From contig NZ_CP137142.1 in the NCBI RefSeq assembly GCF_045287255.1, forward strand, positions 620,001 through 684,000: DNA of 64,000 nt, read 5' to 3'. The position numbers and the translations under genes were made by a program. The notes beneath the pieces were generated by a model. That model worked only from the letters and a program-made list of their open reading frames with translations. It searched no databases and had not been told where the DNA came from. Shown here piece after piece: positions 17,523-26,064 of this stretch; position 1 is the first letter of the stretch; every line of letters begins with the position of its first letter. This DNA is from Henriciella sp045287255 (GTDB lineage: Bacteria > Pseudomonadota > Alphaproteobacteria > Caulobacterales > Hyphomonadaceae).

Positions 17523-19148
17523 CTACGCGGTCGGCAGCGTATAGTCCTTGAACATTTCGCGTAGTTTCAGCTTGTTGATCTTGCCGGTTGCGCCAAGCGG
17601 GATTTCCTCAACGAATTGAACATCGTCTGGGGTCCACCATTTGGCGATCTTTCCTTCAAGGGAAGCCAGAATTTCTTCCTTGGTGGGTTCCTGACCTTCG
17701 GCGGCCTGAATGATCAGTAGAGGGCGCTCATCCCATTTTGGATGGTAGATGCCAATGGCGGCCGCATTGGCAACTTTTGCGTGGCCCACGGCAATGTTCT
17801 CGATGTCGATGGAACTGATCCATTCACCACCGGATTTAATCACATCCTTGGCCCGGTCCGTGATCTGCATCGTGCCGAACTCATCGATGTTGGCGACGTC
17901 GCCTGTATCGAAAAAGCCTTGATCGTCCAGTACATTGCCGCCATCGCCCTTGAAGTAACCAGCTGCAATTGCCGCGCCACGAACCAGTAATTTACCAGAT
18001 GACTGTCCATCTCGAGGCTGTTCAACATTTTCATCATTGACGACTTTCAGCTCCACACCAAACGGCGGGCGCCCCTGCTTGAGTTTCTGGGTCATGCGGG
18101 TATCGATATCGGCATCCATCAGGTGCGGGGGTAGGGTACCGAGTGTGCCGAGAGGGCTTGTCTCGGTCATGCCCCAGGCGTGAATCACGTCGACCTCGTA
18201 TTCGATTTCAAACGCGCGTAGGATATTTTCAGGGATCGCTGAGCCGCCGATAATCACCTTTTTCAGGTGCGGCAGTTTCAGGTTATTTTCCTGTAGATAT
18301 TGTAGCAGCATGAGCCAGACAGTTGGCACCGCGGCCGTAATTGTCACCTTCTCAGTGTCAAGCAGTTCGTAGATCGATGCGCCATCCATCTGCGCGCCGG
18401 GCATGACCATGTTGGCACCCGTTGCCGGGCAAGACAGAGCCAGACCCCAGGCATTGGCGTGGAACATTGGCACGACAGGCAAGACGACATCATCAGCGCC
18501 CATGCCCATGGCATCCTTACTCATGGTCACCAGCGTATGCAGGACGTTAGAGCGGTGGCTGTAGAGGACGCCTTTCGGGTTGCCCGTGGTTCCGGACGTA
18601 TAGCATAGGCCACAGGCCGTAGTTTCCGGGAAACCACCCCACTCGCATTCGTTTGAGCGGCCATCAATCCATAAGTCAAAGGCAACCGCGCCAACGGAGT
18701 TTTCCGGCATATCATCCGCGCCAGCGAAAATGACAAAGGTTTTGACGGTTTCCAACTTGTCTTTGATCGCCTCAATAATTGGTAGGAAAGTAATGTCGAA
18801 GATCAGGACCTTGTCTTCGGCATGATTGGCAATCCAGGCAATCTGGTCAGGGTGCAAGCGCGGGTTGATCGTATGCAGGACCGCGCCGATCCCCATTGTG
18901 CCATACCAGCTGGCCATATGTCGGGCTGAGTTCCAACCGAGTGTCGCGACACGATCACCAAGCCCAACACCCTCATCTTTCAGCGCGTTGGAAACCTGTT
19001 TTGAGACATTATACAGGTCGCCATATGTGGTACGGACAATCTCTCCGCCGACCCGGCGGGTCACAATCTCACGTGTTGGGTTGATGAGTTTTGCGTGCTC
19101 AAGGATTTTGTCGACCGTTAGCGGCCAGTCCTGCATAATGCCCTGCAT
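17523..19148 (-). CDS. long-chain fatty-acid or methylmercaptopropionate-type acyl-CoA ligase
   Basis: AMP-forming acyl-CoA synthetase of 541 residues. The P-loop motif CYTSGTTGNPKGVLYSHRS, the A5 motif AWGMTETSPLG, the A7 motif FFDTGDVANID and the A8/A10 region with RAKDVIKSGGEWISSIDIEN and ATGKINKLKLRE are all present. The overall sequence resembles the medium/long-chain group that includes DmdB-like enzymes; the acyl substrate cannot be fixed. The ATG at 19148 is chosen because GGAGGAAA lies directly upstream; the frame from 19172 would put that site inside the protein. Monocistronic, divergent from the glycerophosphodiesterase gene. Confidence 0.92.
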   Translation of the reverse strand: MQGIMQDWPLTVDKILEHAKLINPTREIVTRRVGGEIVRTTYGDLYNVSKQVSNALKDEGVGLGDRVATLGWNSARHMASWYGTMGIGAVLHTINPRLHPDQIAWIANHAEDKVLIFDITFLPIIEAIKDKLETVKTFVIFAGADDMPENSVGAVAFDLWIDGRSNECEWGGFPETTACGLCYTSGTTGNPKGVLYSHRSNVLHTLVTMSKDAMGMGADDVVLPVVPMFHANAWGLALSCPATGANMVMPGAQMDGASIYELLDTEKVTITAAVPTVWLMLLQYLQENNLKLPHLKKVIIGGSAIPENILRAFEIEYEVDVIHAWGMTETSPLGTLGTLPPHLMDADIDTRMTQKLKQGRPPFGVELKVVNDENVEQPRDGQSSGKLLVRGAAIAAGYFKGDGGNVLDDQGFFDTGDVANIDEFGTMQITDRAKDVIKSGGEWISSIDIENIAVGHAKVANAAAIGIYHPKWDERPLLIIQAAEGQEPTKEEILASLEGKIAKWWTPDDVQFVEEIPLGATGKINKLKLREMFKDYTLPTA

Positions 19149-19261
19149 AGGTTTCCTCCAGAAAACTGTCATGTTTTAGGCCCTTACGGGCTCTCTCTTA
19201 TGTTGTAGGTTGGGGACGGATAATCGGCAAGCACGACCCCTGCGGAAAGCAGGTGCAAGAG

Positions 19262-20290
19262 ATGGAGCAAAGTGTGAGACAGGTATATTTGGGTGTTATT
19301 GGGGGGCTGTGTCTGGCTCTGGTTGGGTGTTCCAGCGGGGAACAGGACACAACAGTGAATGTGGTTTCTAATGCGAGCGCTGAAACTGATATTCAGACCG
19401 CACCGGAAATCGTTTCAGACGTTATGCAGAACGCAGCGGTTGGCGCGTTTCAGGCAAGCGATCTGCCCGCTTTCTTTGATTGCGTGCGCGAGTCAGAAGG
19501 CATGCTGATCGCTTCGCATCGCGCGGGTCCGGCACCAGGTTACCCGGAGAATGCGTTGGAAACCCTGCAATATGCTCGCGCCGAGGCGACGATCCTGCAC
19601 GAGATTGATGTTGCTGAAAGCCGTGATGGGGTCCTGTTCCTGATGCATGATCGCTCGCTCGGGCGTACCACGACGGGCGATGGCTTCGTCGCCGATACGG
19701 ACTGGGAGACGATCTCTCAGCTCTTGCTGAAAGATAATGATGGGCAGATTACCAGCTTTAATCCACCAAAGCTCTCGGACGTGCTGTTATGGGCCAAGGA
19801 GAGCGGATCGATTGTTGAACTCGACAAGAAACCCACCACCAGCTTCCGTAACATTATCAGCCATGTTCGCGCCGCAGGGGCTGAGAATAATGTCGTGATC
19901 ATCACGTACAATGATGATCAAGCCAAAGAGGTCGCGCGTCTGGCACCCGACCTGATGATGACGGCCGGAATTAATAGCCCGGAACATCAGGCCGAGCTAG
20001 AAGCGGCGGGTGTCGATATGACGAGAGTGATTGCCTGGATGGGAATTCGCGATCCAAACCCGCGCGCGTTTCGCGCCGTCGGGGCGCGTGGTATCGAAGT
20101 GGCCTTTGGGACACTTGGCCGCCCGGGGCAGCGTCTCGATGATGAATATCTGGCTGATGGTGATCTAAGCGAGTTTCAGGATCTGGCTGATGGTGGTCTG
20201 CACCTGTTGGCGACCGATGCGGTTTATGAGGTTGCTGCCGCACTAGACGCGGATGATCTGGCCATGCGGGAGTGCGGGGTTCAGAATTAG
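19262..20290 (+). CDS. glycerophosphodiester phosphodiesterase lipoprotein
   Basis: Hydrolyses glycerophosphodiesters to glycerol-3-phosphate and an alcohol. 342 residues with an N-terminal lipoprotein signal ending LALVGC, so C23 would be lipidated and the protein membrane-anchored outside the cytoplasm. GDPD motifs: SHRAGPAPGYPENALE with the catalytic His-Arg, HEIDVAESRDGVLFLMHD with the metal-binding Glu/Asp and second catalytic His, then GRTTTGDG. The C-terminal half is less canonical, with GARGIEVAFGTLG. A GTG at 19253 is an alternative start three residues earlier. The following MFS gene starts four bases after the stop, hinting at joint uptake or use of the product. Confidence 0.88.
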   Translation: MEQSVRQVYLGVIGGLCLALVGCSSGEQDTTVNVVSNASAETDIQTAPEIVSDVMQNAAVGAFQASDLPAFFDCVRESEGMLIASHRAGPAPGYPENALETLQYARAEATILHEIDVAESRDGVLFLMHDRSLGRTTTGDGFVADTDWETISQLLLKDNDGQITSFNPPKLSDVLLWAKESGSIVELDKKPTTSFRNIISHVRAAGAENNVVIITYNDDQAKEVARLAPDLMMTAGINSPEHQAELEAAGVDMTRVIAWMGIRDPNPRAFRAVGARGIEVAFGTLGRPGQRLDDEYLADGDLSEFQDLADGGLHLLATDAVYEVAAALDADDLAMRECGVQN

Positions 20291-20293
20291 CGT

Positions 20294-21490
20294 TTGAAAC
20301 AGCTTTCTAACTTCCAGGTTCTGTTGCTGGCCTTTGCCAGCGCGGTTGTCGTCGCCAATGCGTATTATCTGCATCCGATTATCTCTCTGATCGCAGATGA
20401 GTTCGGATTGAGCGATGGCATGGTCGGCATCATTCCGGCTTTCAATCAGATTGCTCTGGCGGTTGGTATTCTGCTTTTGCTGCCGCTGGGCGACCGTTTG
20501 AGTAACCGCTTCCTGACGGTCGTGACTGTGCTGGCGCAGCTTGCCTGCGTGATCATCATGGCTTTGGCGCAGCAGTTTGAGGTTTTCCTGATCGCCTCAA
20601 CAGTCCTTGGGTTTGTCACCATCGCGCCTTACCTGCTGCCGGCCTATGTTTCAAAGCGGGTGCCCGCGGATCGACTTGGCTTTGTCATGGCGGTCCTGAC
20701 CACAGGGATTATTCTGGGCATTCTCGTCTCTCGCGGTGGCTCGGGCGTGATTGCCGAGCATTTTGGTTGGCGGACCGTTTACATCATCGCTGTCCTTTTG
20801 ATGTTGGGTGTTTCGGTCCTGTTGCCTTTTGTGATGGAGCCTCCGGCGCCGGATAAAGAGAGGCCGCGTCAGAGCTATGCCGCCCTGATCGCCTCCGTTT
20901 TCCGGCTGAGCGCAACACATCGGGGCATTCTCGTTTCGGGGATTATTCAGGCGCTGAATTTCGGTATTTTCATTTCGGTCTGGATGGGAATTGGCCTGCA
21001 TCTACCGAGTGAAGAAATGGGTTATGGGGTCGATATGGTCGGCTATTTGGCTCTGTTGGCAGCGATCAACCTGTTTGCAACACCAGTCCTTGGCGCCTGG
21101 GCGGATCGAACCGGAGCCTATAAAGCGCGAGCCATTCTTGGTGCCGTTCAGTTCCTTGGCGTTTCTCTACTTTTAGTCACCGGGCACAGCTTATGGCTGA
21201 TGGTCATCCCGATCATCCTGATGAACCTCACGGGTCCAGCAATCGATGTCACAGGCCGCATGACCTTCCTGAGCGAACCTGAGAAGATTCGTACGCGATT
21301 AATGACGATCTTTATCGTGCTCATGTTTATCGGAGGAGGTTTGGCGAGCTGGGCCGGGACTGCGTCCTACGCGGCTGGTGGGTGGACAGGCAATGCGCTG
21401 GTTGCGGTCAGCATGTCAGGATTGGCCTGTCTCCTGTCCTTCTGGCGCTGGCGCTTGGACGCCTCTGCGGTTGACGGCGAAAACAGATAA
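20294..21490 (+). CDS. major facilitator superfamily transporter
   Basis: 398-residue inner-membrane transporter with about twelve hydrophobic helices and the MFS loop-2 type motif LPLGDRLSNRF (G-D-R) plus a similar GAWADRTGAYKAR in the second half. The start appears to be TTG at 20294, four bases after the glycerophosphodiesterase stop; it gives a natural N-terminus (MKQLSNFQVLLLAF). Substrate unknown; the context suggests something connected with glycerophosphodiester breakdown, but this is only inference. Confidence 0.85.
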   Translation: MKQLSNFQVLLLAFASAVVVANAYYLHPIISLIADEFGLSDGMVGIIPAFNQIALAVGILLLLPLGDRLSNRFLTVVTVLAQLACVIIMALAQQFEVFLIASTVLGFVTIAPYLLPAYVSKRVPADRLGFVMAVLTTGIILGILVSRGGSGVIAEHFGWRTVYIIAVLLMLGVSVLLPFVMEPPAPDKERPRQSYAALIASVFRLSATHRGILVSGIIQALNFGIFISVWMGIGLHLPSEEMGYGVDMVGYLALLAAINLFATPVLGAWADRTGAYKARAILGAVQFLGVSLLLVTGHSLWLMVIPIILMNLTGPAIDVTGRMTFLSEPEKIRTRLMTIFIVLMFIGGGLASWAGTASYAAGGWTGNALVAVSMSGLACLLSFWRWRLDASAVDGENR

Positions 21491-21650
21491 AGCTATCGGG
21501 CGGTCAGGTTGAGGTGCCTGCCGCTCACGGAACGCTGTGTTCTATGGTGAAGACCTCCCGGATTCTCCGGTTTCTCGCAGACCTTTCTTTCTGGTCTGGC
21601 GGCAATGTGAGCCCCGCCCTTTGCATGACCGATCATGAGAGGAGACTGCG

Positions 21651-22091
21651 ATGATACCGCGTCCACGAACCCGTGCGCAGGCCAAGGCCCGCGCCAAACA
21701 GATCAAGGCAGAAAGCCCATCGCCAATCAGTCTGTCGGCGGCCCTTGAACAGGTCGCTGCCGATCTTGGCTTTCGCGACTGGAATACCGCTTCAGCCAGA
21801 TTGTCGAATGAACCGGAGACGGGCTGGCAGGTCGGTGACCGTGTCAGCGGGCATTACCTGAAAAAGCCATTCGAGGGCCGCGTTCACGCTGTACGAGAGT
21901 TGCAGGGCGGGCAGGGCTATGAGCTGACCTTGCACTTTGATAGCCCGGTCGATGTCGTTGATTGGAAAAGCTTTTCCGCGTTTCGCCAGCGGGTCAAAAT
22001 GCTGGTTTCTGCGCAAGGGCAGTCCTGGAATAAGACCAGTGATGGTATCCCGCATCTCATCGTCGAACGCATCGGCGCATTCGCGATTTAG
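21651..22091 (+). CDS. small protein with Glyoxalase_8-like N-terminal segment
   Basis: 146-residue soluble protein. The N-terminus (RTRAQAKARAKQIKAE, then SLSAALEQVAADLGFRDWNTASARL) resembles the segment found in the Glyoxalase_8 family, often annotated 'glyoxalase superfamily protein'. The rest (GDRVSGHYLKKPFEGRVHAVREL) looks like a small beta-barrel, unlike a standard glyoxalase fold. GAGAGGAG precedes the ATG. The 160 bases upstream show nothing else. No function can be assigned. Confidence 0.6.
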   Translation: MIPRPRTRAQAKARAKQIKAESPSPISLSAALEQVAADLGFRDWNTASARLSNEPETGWQVGDRVSGHYLKKPFEGRVHAVRELQGGQGYELTLHFDSPVDVVDWKSFSAFRQRVKMLVSAQGQSWNKTSDGIPHLIVERIGAFAI

Positions 22092-22102
22092 ACATGGATG
22101 AA

Positions 22103-22131
22103 GGAAAGGGCGAGTTGATCTCGCCCCTTCC
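22103..22131. terminator. terminator hairpin between convergent genes
   Basis: GGAAAGGGCGAG (22103-22114) and CTCGCCCCTTCC (22120-22131) pair over 12 positions with one imperfect pair and a 5-base loop. It lies between the stops of the small protein (plus) and clpA (minus), so it can serve both. Confidence 0.75.
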
Positions 22132-22139
22132 ATACAGGT

Positions 22140-24449
22140 TTAAACGGCTTCCGCTTGCCCTTTGCTTGGCTTTTTGCGCGGTTTGTCATCGACATATTTG
22201 AAGGTCAGTTCGTCCTTCTTCTTGTCGTGACCGATCTTGACCGTGCCGCCTTTGGCGAGTTTGCCGAACAGAAGCTCCTCAGCCATCGGTTTCTTGACGT
22301 GTTCGGAGATCACGCGGGCCAGTGGCCGCGCCCCGAACTCGCTATCAAAGCCGCGCTTGGCGAGCCAATCGCGTCCACCGCTGGACAGTTCGATGGTGAC
22401 GTTGCGATCAGCCAACTGAACTTCAAGCTGCAGCACGAATTTCTCGACCACGCGCTCGATGATTTCCGGGGTCAGGCCACCGAAGGTGATGACAGCATCG
22501 AGACGGTTGCGGAATTCCGGCGTGAACAGGCGCTTGAGCGCTTCTTCCTGCTCGTCATCCTTGCGGCCCCGGCCAAAACCAATGGAGTTCTTGGCGGCAT
22601 CCGAGGCACCTGCATTGGTGGTCATCACCAGAATGACATTGCGGAAGTCGACCTTGCGGCCATTCGCATCGGTCAGCGTGCCATTATCCATGACTTGCAG
22701 CAGGACGTTGAAGAGGTCCGGGTGGGCCTTTTCGATCTCATCCAGCAGGACCACAGAATGTGGGTGCTGCATAACGGCATCGGTCAGCAGGCCGCCTTCA
22801 TCATAGCCAACATAGCCTGGAGGCGCACCGATCAGGCGGCTGATGGAGTGACGTTCCATATATTCCGACATGTCGAAGCGGTGCAGCTCAACGCCCAGAA
22901 TTGAGGCGAGTTGCTTGGTCACCTCGGTCTTACCGACGCCGGTTGGTCCGGTGAACAGGTAAGATCCAATCGGCTTGTTCGGTTCACGCAGACCGGCGCG
23001 AGATAGCTTGATCGCAGAGGATAGCGCATCAATCGCTTCATCCTGACCGTAGACAACCCGCTTAAGGTCCGCCTCAAGCGACTTGATCGCAGCGGCGTCA
23101 TCACGTGAGACCTGTTTGGGCGGTATGCGCGCGATCTTGGCAACGATGGCTTCAATCTCTTTGACACCAACAGTCTTGCGACGCTTGGATGCCGGGACGA
23201 GCCATTGTGTCGCCCCCGCCTCATCGATCACATCGATCGCTTTGTCCGGTAGCTTGCGGTCTGTCATGTAACGATGGCTCAGCTCAACGGCTGAGCGGAT
23301 CGCATCATTGGTATAGCGCAGGCCGTGGAAGTCCTCGAAGACGGGCTTCAGACCTTGCAGGATTTTGACCGCGTCTTCGACATTCGGCTCCACAACATCA
23401 ATCTTGCGGAAGCGGCGGGACAGGGCGCGATCTTTCTCAAAGTGCTGTTTGTACTCTTTGAAAGTTGTCGAACCCATGCAGCGCACTTCACCATTCTGAA
23501 GCGCTGGCTTGAGCAGGTTGGAGGCATCCATGGCCCCACCTGAGGTCGCGCCCGCGCCAATAATGGTATGGATTTCATCGATGAACAGGATGCCTTTTTC
23601 CTGCTCGCCAATCTCTTTCATGACGGCTTTCAGGCGCTCTTCAAAGTCGCCGCGATAGCGGGTGCCAGCGAGCAGAGAACCCATATCGAGAGACCAGATC
23701 ACTGCGTCTTGCAGGATTTCCGGCACTTCACCATCGACAATCATCTTGGCGAGGCCTTCGGCAATAGCCGTTTTGCCAACGCCCGGATCACCAACAAGGA
23801 TCGGGTTATTCTTCGAACGGCGGCACAGCACTTCAATACAGCGCTCAATCTCAAGCTGGCGTCCGATCAGCGGATCGATTTTGCCTTCGCGTGCTTTCTC
23901 GTTGAGGTTTACGCAATAGGCATCGAGCGCTTCATTTGCTGGCGCATTCGGTGCTTCATCAGCAGCCTGCTCAGACCCGCGCGGTGCATTGCTCTTGTCG
24001 GCCCCTGGAACCTTGGAGACGCCGTGGCTGACATAATTGACCGCATCATAGCGGGTCATGTCCTGTTCCTGCAGGAAGTAGGTCGCATGGCTTTCCCGCT
24101 CAGAGAAGATCGAGATCAGGATGTTCGCGCCTGACACAACATCACGGCCTGAGCTTTCAACATGCAGGACCGCGCGCTGGACCACACGCTGGAAAGCAGC
24201 GGTCGGCTGGACGCGCCCGGATGGGTTTTCCGTGATCAGGCTGGAGAGGTCTTCGTCAATATAGGTTTCCAGCGCGCCTTTCAGGGCCGGGATATCGACC
24301 TTACAGGCCGTCATCACTTCAACCGCATCTTCATCCTCGGTCAGGGCGAGGAGCAGGTGTTCTAGGGTTGCATATTCGTGATCGCGCTCTCCAGCAGCGC
24401 CCAGAGCGCGTTCAAGAGCATTTTCGAGACTAGGGGTTAAGCTTGGCAT
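22140..24449 (-). CDS. clpA: ATP-dependent Clp protease ATP-binding subunit ClpA
   Basis: Hexameric AAA+ unfoldase that feeds substrates to ClpP. 769 residues with the N-terminal repeat domain (about 1-145), a first AAA domain with Walker A GDPGVGKTAIAEG, and a second with GPTGVGKTEVTK and VVLLDEIEKAHPD. The ClpP-docking tripeptide is present as I-G-F in NSIGFGRG. Placed 12 bases after clpS, the adaptor that delivers N-degron substrates. Full length for the family. Confidence 0.97.
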   Translation of the reverse strand: MPSLTPSLENALERALGAAGERDHEYATLEHLLLALTEDEDAVEVMTACKVDIPALKGALETYIDEDLSSLITENPSGRVQPTAAFQRVVQRAVLHVESSGRDVVSGANILISIFSERESHATYFLQEQDMTRYDAVNYVSHGVSKVPGADKSNAPRGSEQAADEAPNAPANEALDAYCVNLNEKAREGKIDPLIGRQLEIERCIEVLCRRSKNNPILVGDPGVGKTAIAEGLAKMIVDGEVPEILQDAVIWSLDMGSLLAGTRYRGDFEERLKAVMKEIGEQEKGILFIDEIHTIIGAGATSGGAMDASNLLKPALQNGEVRCMGSTTFKEYKQHFEKDRALSRRFRKIDVVEPNVEDAVKILQGLKPVFEDFHGLRYTNDAIRSAVELSHRYMTDRKLPDKAIDVIDEAGATQWLVPASKRRKTVGVKEIEAIVAKIARIPPKQVSRDDAAAIKSLEADLKRVVYGQDEAIDALSSAIKLSRAGLREPNKPIGSYLFTGPTGVGKTEVTKQLASILGVELHRFDMSEYMERHSISRLIGAPPGYVGYDEGGLLTDAVMQHPHSVVLLDEIEKAHPDLFNVLLQVMDNGTLTDANGRKVDFRNVILVMTTNAGASDAAKNSIGFGRGRKDDEQEEALKRLFTPEFRNRLDAVITFGGLTPEIIERVVEKFVLQLEVQLADRNVTIELSSGGRDWLAKRGFDSEFGARPLARVISEHVKKPMAEELLFGKLAKGGTVKIGHDKKKDELTFKYVDDKPRKKPSKGQAEAV

Positions 24450-24461
24450 TGTGTGTATCTC

Positions 24462-24836
24462 CTAGTCTTCTTTTTCCATCGTACATTGCAGCGGGTGTTC
24501 GTGACGCCGGGCAAGGTCCATGACCTGCGCCACTTTGGTCTCCGCGACCTCATAAGTATAGACGCCGCATACCCCGACACCCTTTTGGTGAACGTGCAGC
24601 ATGATCCGCATCGCCTGCTCCGGGCTCTTATTGAAGAACTGCTCGAGGATATGCACGACAAACTCCATTGGCGTGTAATCATCATTGAGAAGCAGCACGC
24701 GATACATGCTGGGTTTGCGTGTTTTAACGCGAGTCTTGGTGGCAAGTCCAAGACCTCCATCCTCATCCCCTGGAGTGGTCGGGCCATTCGGGGTTTCCGG
24801 GTCTGAAAGTGTTATGCGATCAATACGGAGTGACAT
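24462..24836 (-). CDS. clpS: ClpS N-end-rule adaptor
   Basis: Binds the ClpA N-domain and presents proteins with destabilising N-termini. 124 residues from ATG 24836, with the conserved core LLNDDYTPMEFVVHILEQFF (the D-D and M/V residues line the N-degron pocket) and the histidine-containing HVHQKGVGVCGVYTYEVAETK. A longer frame from 24893 would add 19 residues not typical of ClpS; neither start has a strong Shine-Dalgarno, so the start is moderately certain. Confidence 0.93.
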   Translation of the reverse strand: MSLRIDRITLSDPETPNGPTTPGDEDGGLGLATKTRVKTRKPSMYRVLLLNDDYTPMEFVVHILEQFFNKSPEQAMRIMLHVHQKGVGVCGVYTYEVAETKVAQVMDLARRHEHPLQCTMEKED

Positions 24837-24911
24837 GTGACTAGAGATAAGGGCTTGATGAGCTTTGTTAAGGGTTCGACTGATGCGGTCCACGATGCGA
24901 TAACACTTTGC

Positions 24912-25325
24912 CTATTTTGTGGTCAGCTTTTCCAGAAGCGCGGTGACGCGTTTACGGTTCGCACCCAGGTCAGAATGACCAACGCGAGAGCGCGAATAGA
25001 TGGCAAGGGTTGTCCCTGATTCGCCATCATTCGCTTCCGGGTTGGCCGGAAGGATCATAATGTCGACATCATCCTTGAAGCCTAGCAGAGGGGTTTTGGC
25101 GACGAACTTGAAGCGGTACTGCTCGGGGTCAGCCTGCACATCAATCCACCGTCTTTCCTGAGCGATCAGTTCGGCAAGGGTTGAGAATAAGCCACGTTCA
25201 GACTTTTCGAAAACCGGGGGTGCAGCATCGGGTGAAGCGCTTTGGCATAACCCATCAGGGGCGATCAGATAGGTGTTGGGTGAACTGGGGCGTTCTAAAC
25301 GAATGAAGTCGAGATAATCAGCCAT
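24912..25325 (-). CDS. small DUF1499 protein
   Basis: 137-residue protein of the DUF1499 family without membrane helices. Matching segments include the opening YLDFIRLERPSSPNTYL, a VDIMILPA-type strand and the C-terminal YSRSRVGHSDLGANRKRV, which closely parallels SRVGLSDIGANSKRV in the membrane DUF1499 protein at 14539. The ATG at 25325 gives the compact family-like start; the frame continues upstream to 25388 through the terminator hairpin region, which argues against the longer form. Lies between phasin and clpS on the same strand. Function unknown. Confidence 0.8.
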   Translation of the reverse strand: MADYLDFIRLERPSSPNTYLIAPDGLCQSASPDAAPPVFEKSERGLFSTLAELIAQERRWIDVQADPEQYRFKFVAKTPLLGFKDDVDIMILPANPEANDGESGTTLAIYSRSRVGHSDLGANRKRVTALLEKLTTK

Positions 25326-25374
25326 AGAGCGACTGTGACCGAAGAGATCACATTTGTCAGCGCTAAAAATATGA

Positions 25375-25403
25375 AAAGGGCCAACCAAATAGGTCAGCCC
25401 TTT
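25375..25403 (-). terminator. rho-independent terminator of the phasin gene
   Basis: On the minus strand AAAGGGCTGACC pairs with GGTTGGCCCTTT across a 5-base loop, imperfect at two positions, and is followed by TTTTCATATTTTT. It lies 38 bases beyond the phasin stop and would insulate phasin from the DUF1499-clpS-clpA genes. Confidence 0.75.
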
Positions 25404-25440
25404 CCTGCACGCTACAAACTATGGAGTATCAATTTATTGC

Positions 25441-25848
25441 TTAAGCTTTTGCGGCCTTAGCGGTTTTCTTGGCCTGCTTGGCGAGCGGTGCGAAAGCTTC
25501 ACGCATAGTGTCAGCATAGAGCTCAGAAAGCTCTGAGAAGTTTTTCACACCCGCTTCGAAAGCAGACTTCATATAACCGGCCTGAATGGTCATCATGTCT
25601 TCAAGTGTGGTTGTCTCAGCCAGTTTCTTGCCGGTCTCAACACCCAGAGTCATTTGTTCTTTCATTTGTGCCATCATCGCTGTGCTGGCTTCCTGCATGC
25701 CTTTCATGGAAGCACGTGTGCTTTCTGTGGAGGCATTTACGGCATCCCGGGCGAAGGCACCCATTGTGTCATTCATTGGAAAAAACTTTGCCATGGCTTC
25801 TGGATCAAAAGATGCAAATGGCATTTGGAACGGCGTTGGGCTGGTCAT
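25441..25848 (-). CDS. phasin family protein
   Basis: Small amphipathic protein that coats polyhydroxyalkanoate granules. 135 residues, helical, with the phasin_2-type pattern: an N-terminal FASFDPEAMAKFF segment, a long helix rich in Met, Ala, Thr and Glu, and the motif region IQAGYMKSAFEAGVKNFSELSELYADTMREAF. It ends in a Lys/Ala-rich tail (KKTAKAAKA). It has its own promoter, operator-like repeat and terminator. No PHA synthase or PhaR gene is in the window. Confidence 0.82.
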   Translation of the reverse strand: MTSPTPFQMPFASFDPEAMAKFFPMNDTMGAFARDAVNASTESTRASMKGMQEASTAMMAQMKEQMTLGVETGKKLAETTTLEDMMTIQAGYMKSAFEAGVKNFSELSELYADTMREAFAPLAKQAKKTAKAAKA

Positions 25849-25880
25849 TGGGAGAAATCCTGCTGTCTTGTCGTAAGGGC

Positions 25881-25909
25881 AATATAGAGGTTATTTTTCG
25901 CAAATGCAA
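25881..25909 (-). promoter_or_regulatory. predicted phasin promoter
   Basis: On the minus strand TTGCAT (25909-25904) and TATATT (25886-25881) are separated by exactly 17 bases. Transcription would start near 25874, giving a leader of roughly 26 bases before the phasin ATG. Confidence 0.65.
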
Positions 25910-25911
25910 CA

Positions 25912-25934
25912 ATTATTGTGCGCCGCACAATAAT
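25912..25934. promoter_or_regulatory. 10-3-10 inverted repeat with TGC-N3-GCA core at the phasin promoter
   Basis: ATTATTGTGC-GCC-GCACAATAAT is a perfect inverted repeat directly upstream of the phasin -35 box. Its centre is TGC-N3-GCA, the core reported for the PHA-responsive regulator PhaR in Paracoccus and Rhodobacter. A PhaR or other dimeric regulator site is the likely reading. It also lies 130 bases upstream of the divergent DD-carboxypeptidase gene. Confidence 0.65.
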
Positions 25935-26064
25935 GCTAAAGGTTTAGGCAGCTTCCCGTAAAAAACCTAACAGAAAGCGGCTCTGTGTTTACCACTGGCT
26001 AACCTTGGTGAAAGACTTTAGGTATGTATCCGGGGTTGCCGGGCTTTTTTAGCGGAGGAAGACC

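Noticed and set aside
26020..26050. CCGG-rich repeat followed by a T-run before the DD-carboxypeptidase gene
   Set aside because: Only a four-base stem can form; too weak to call a terminator or attenuator.
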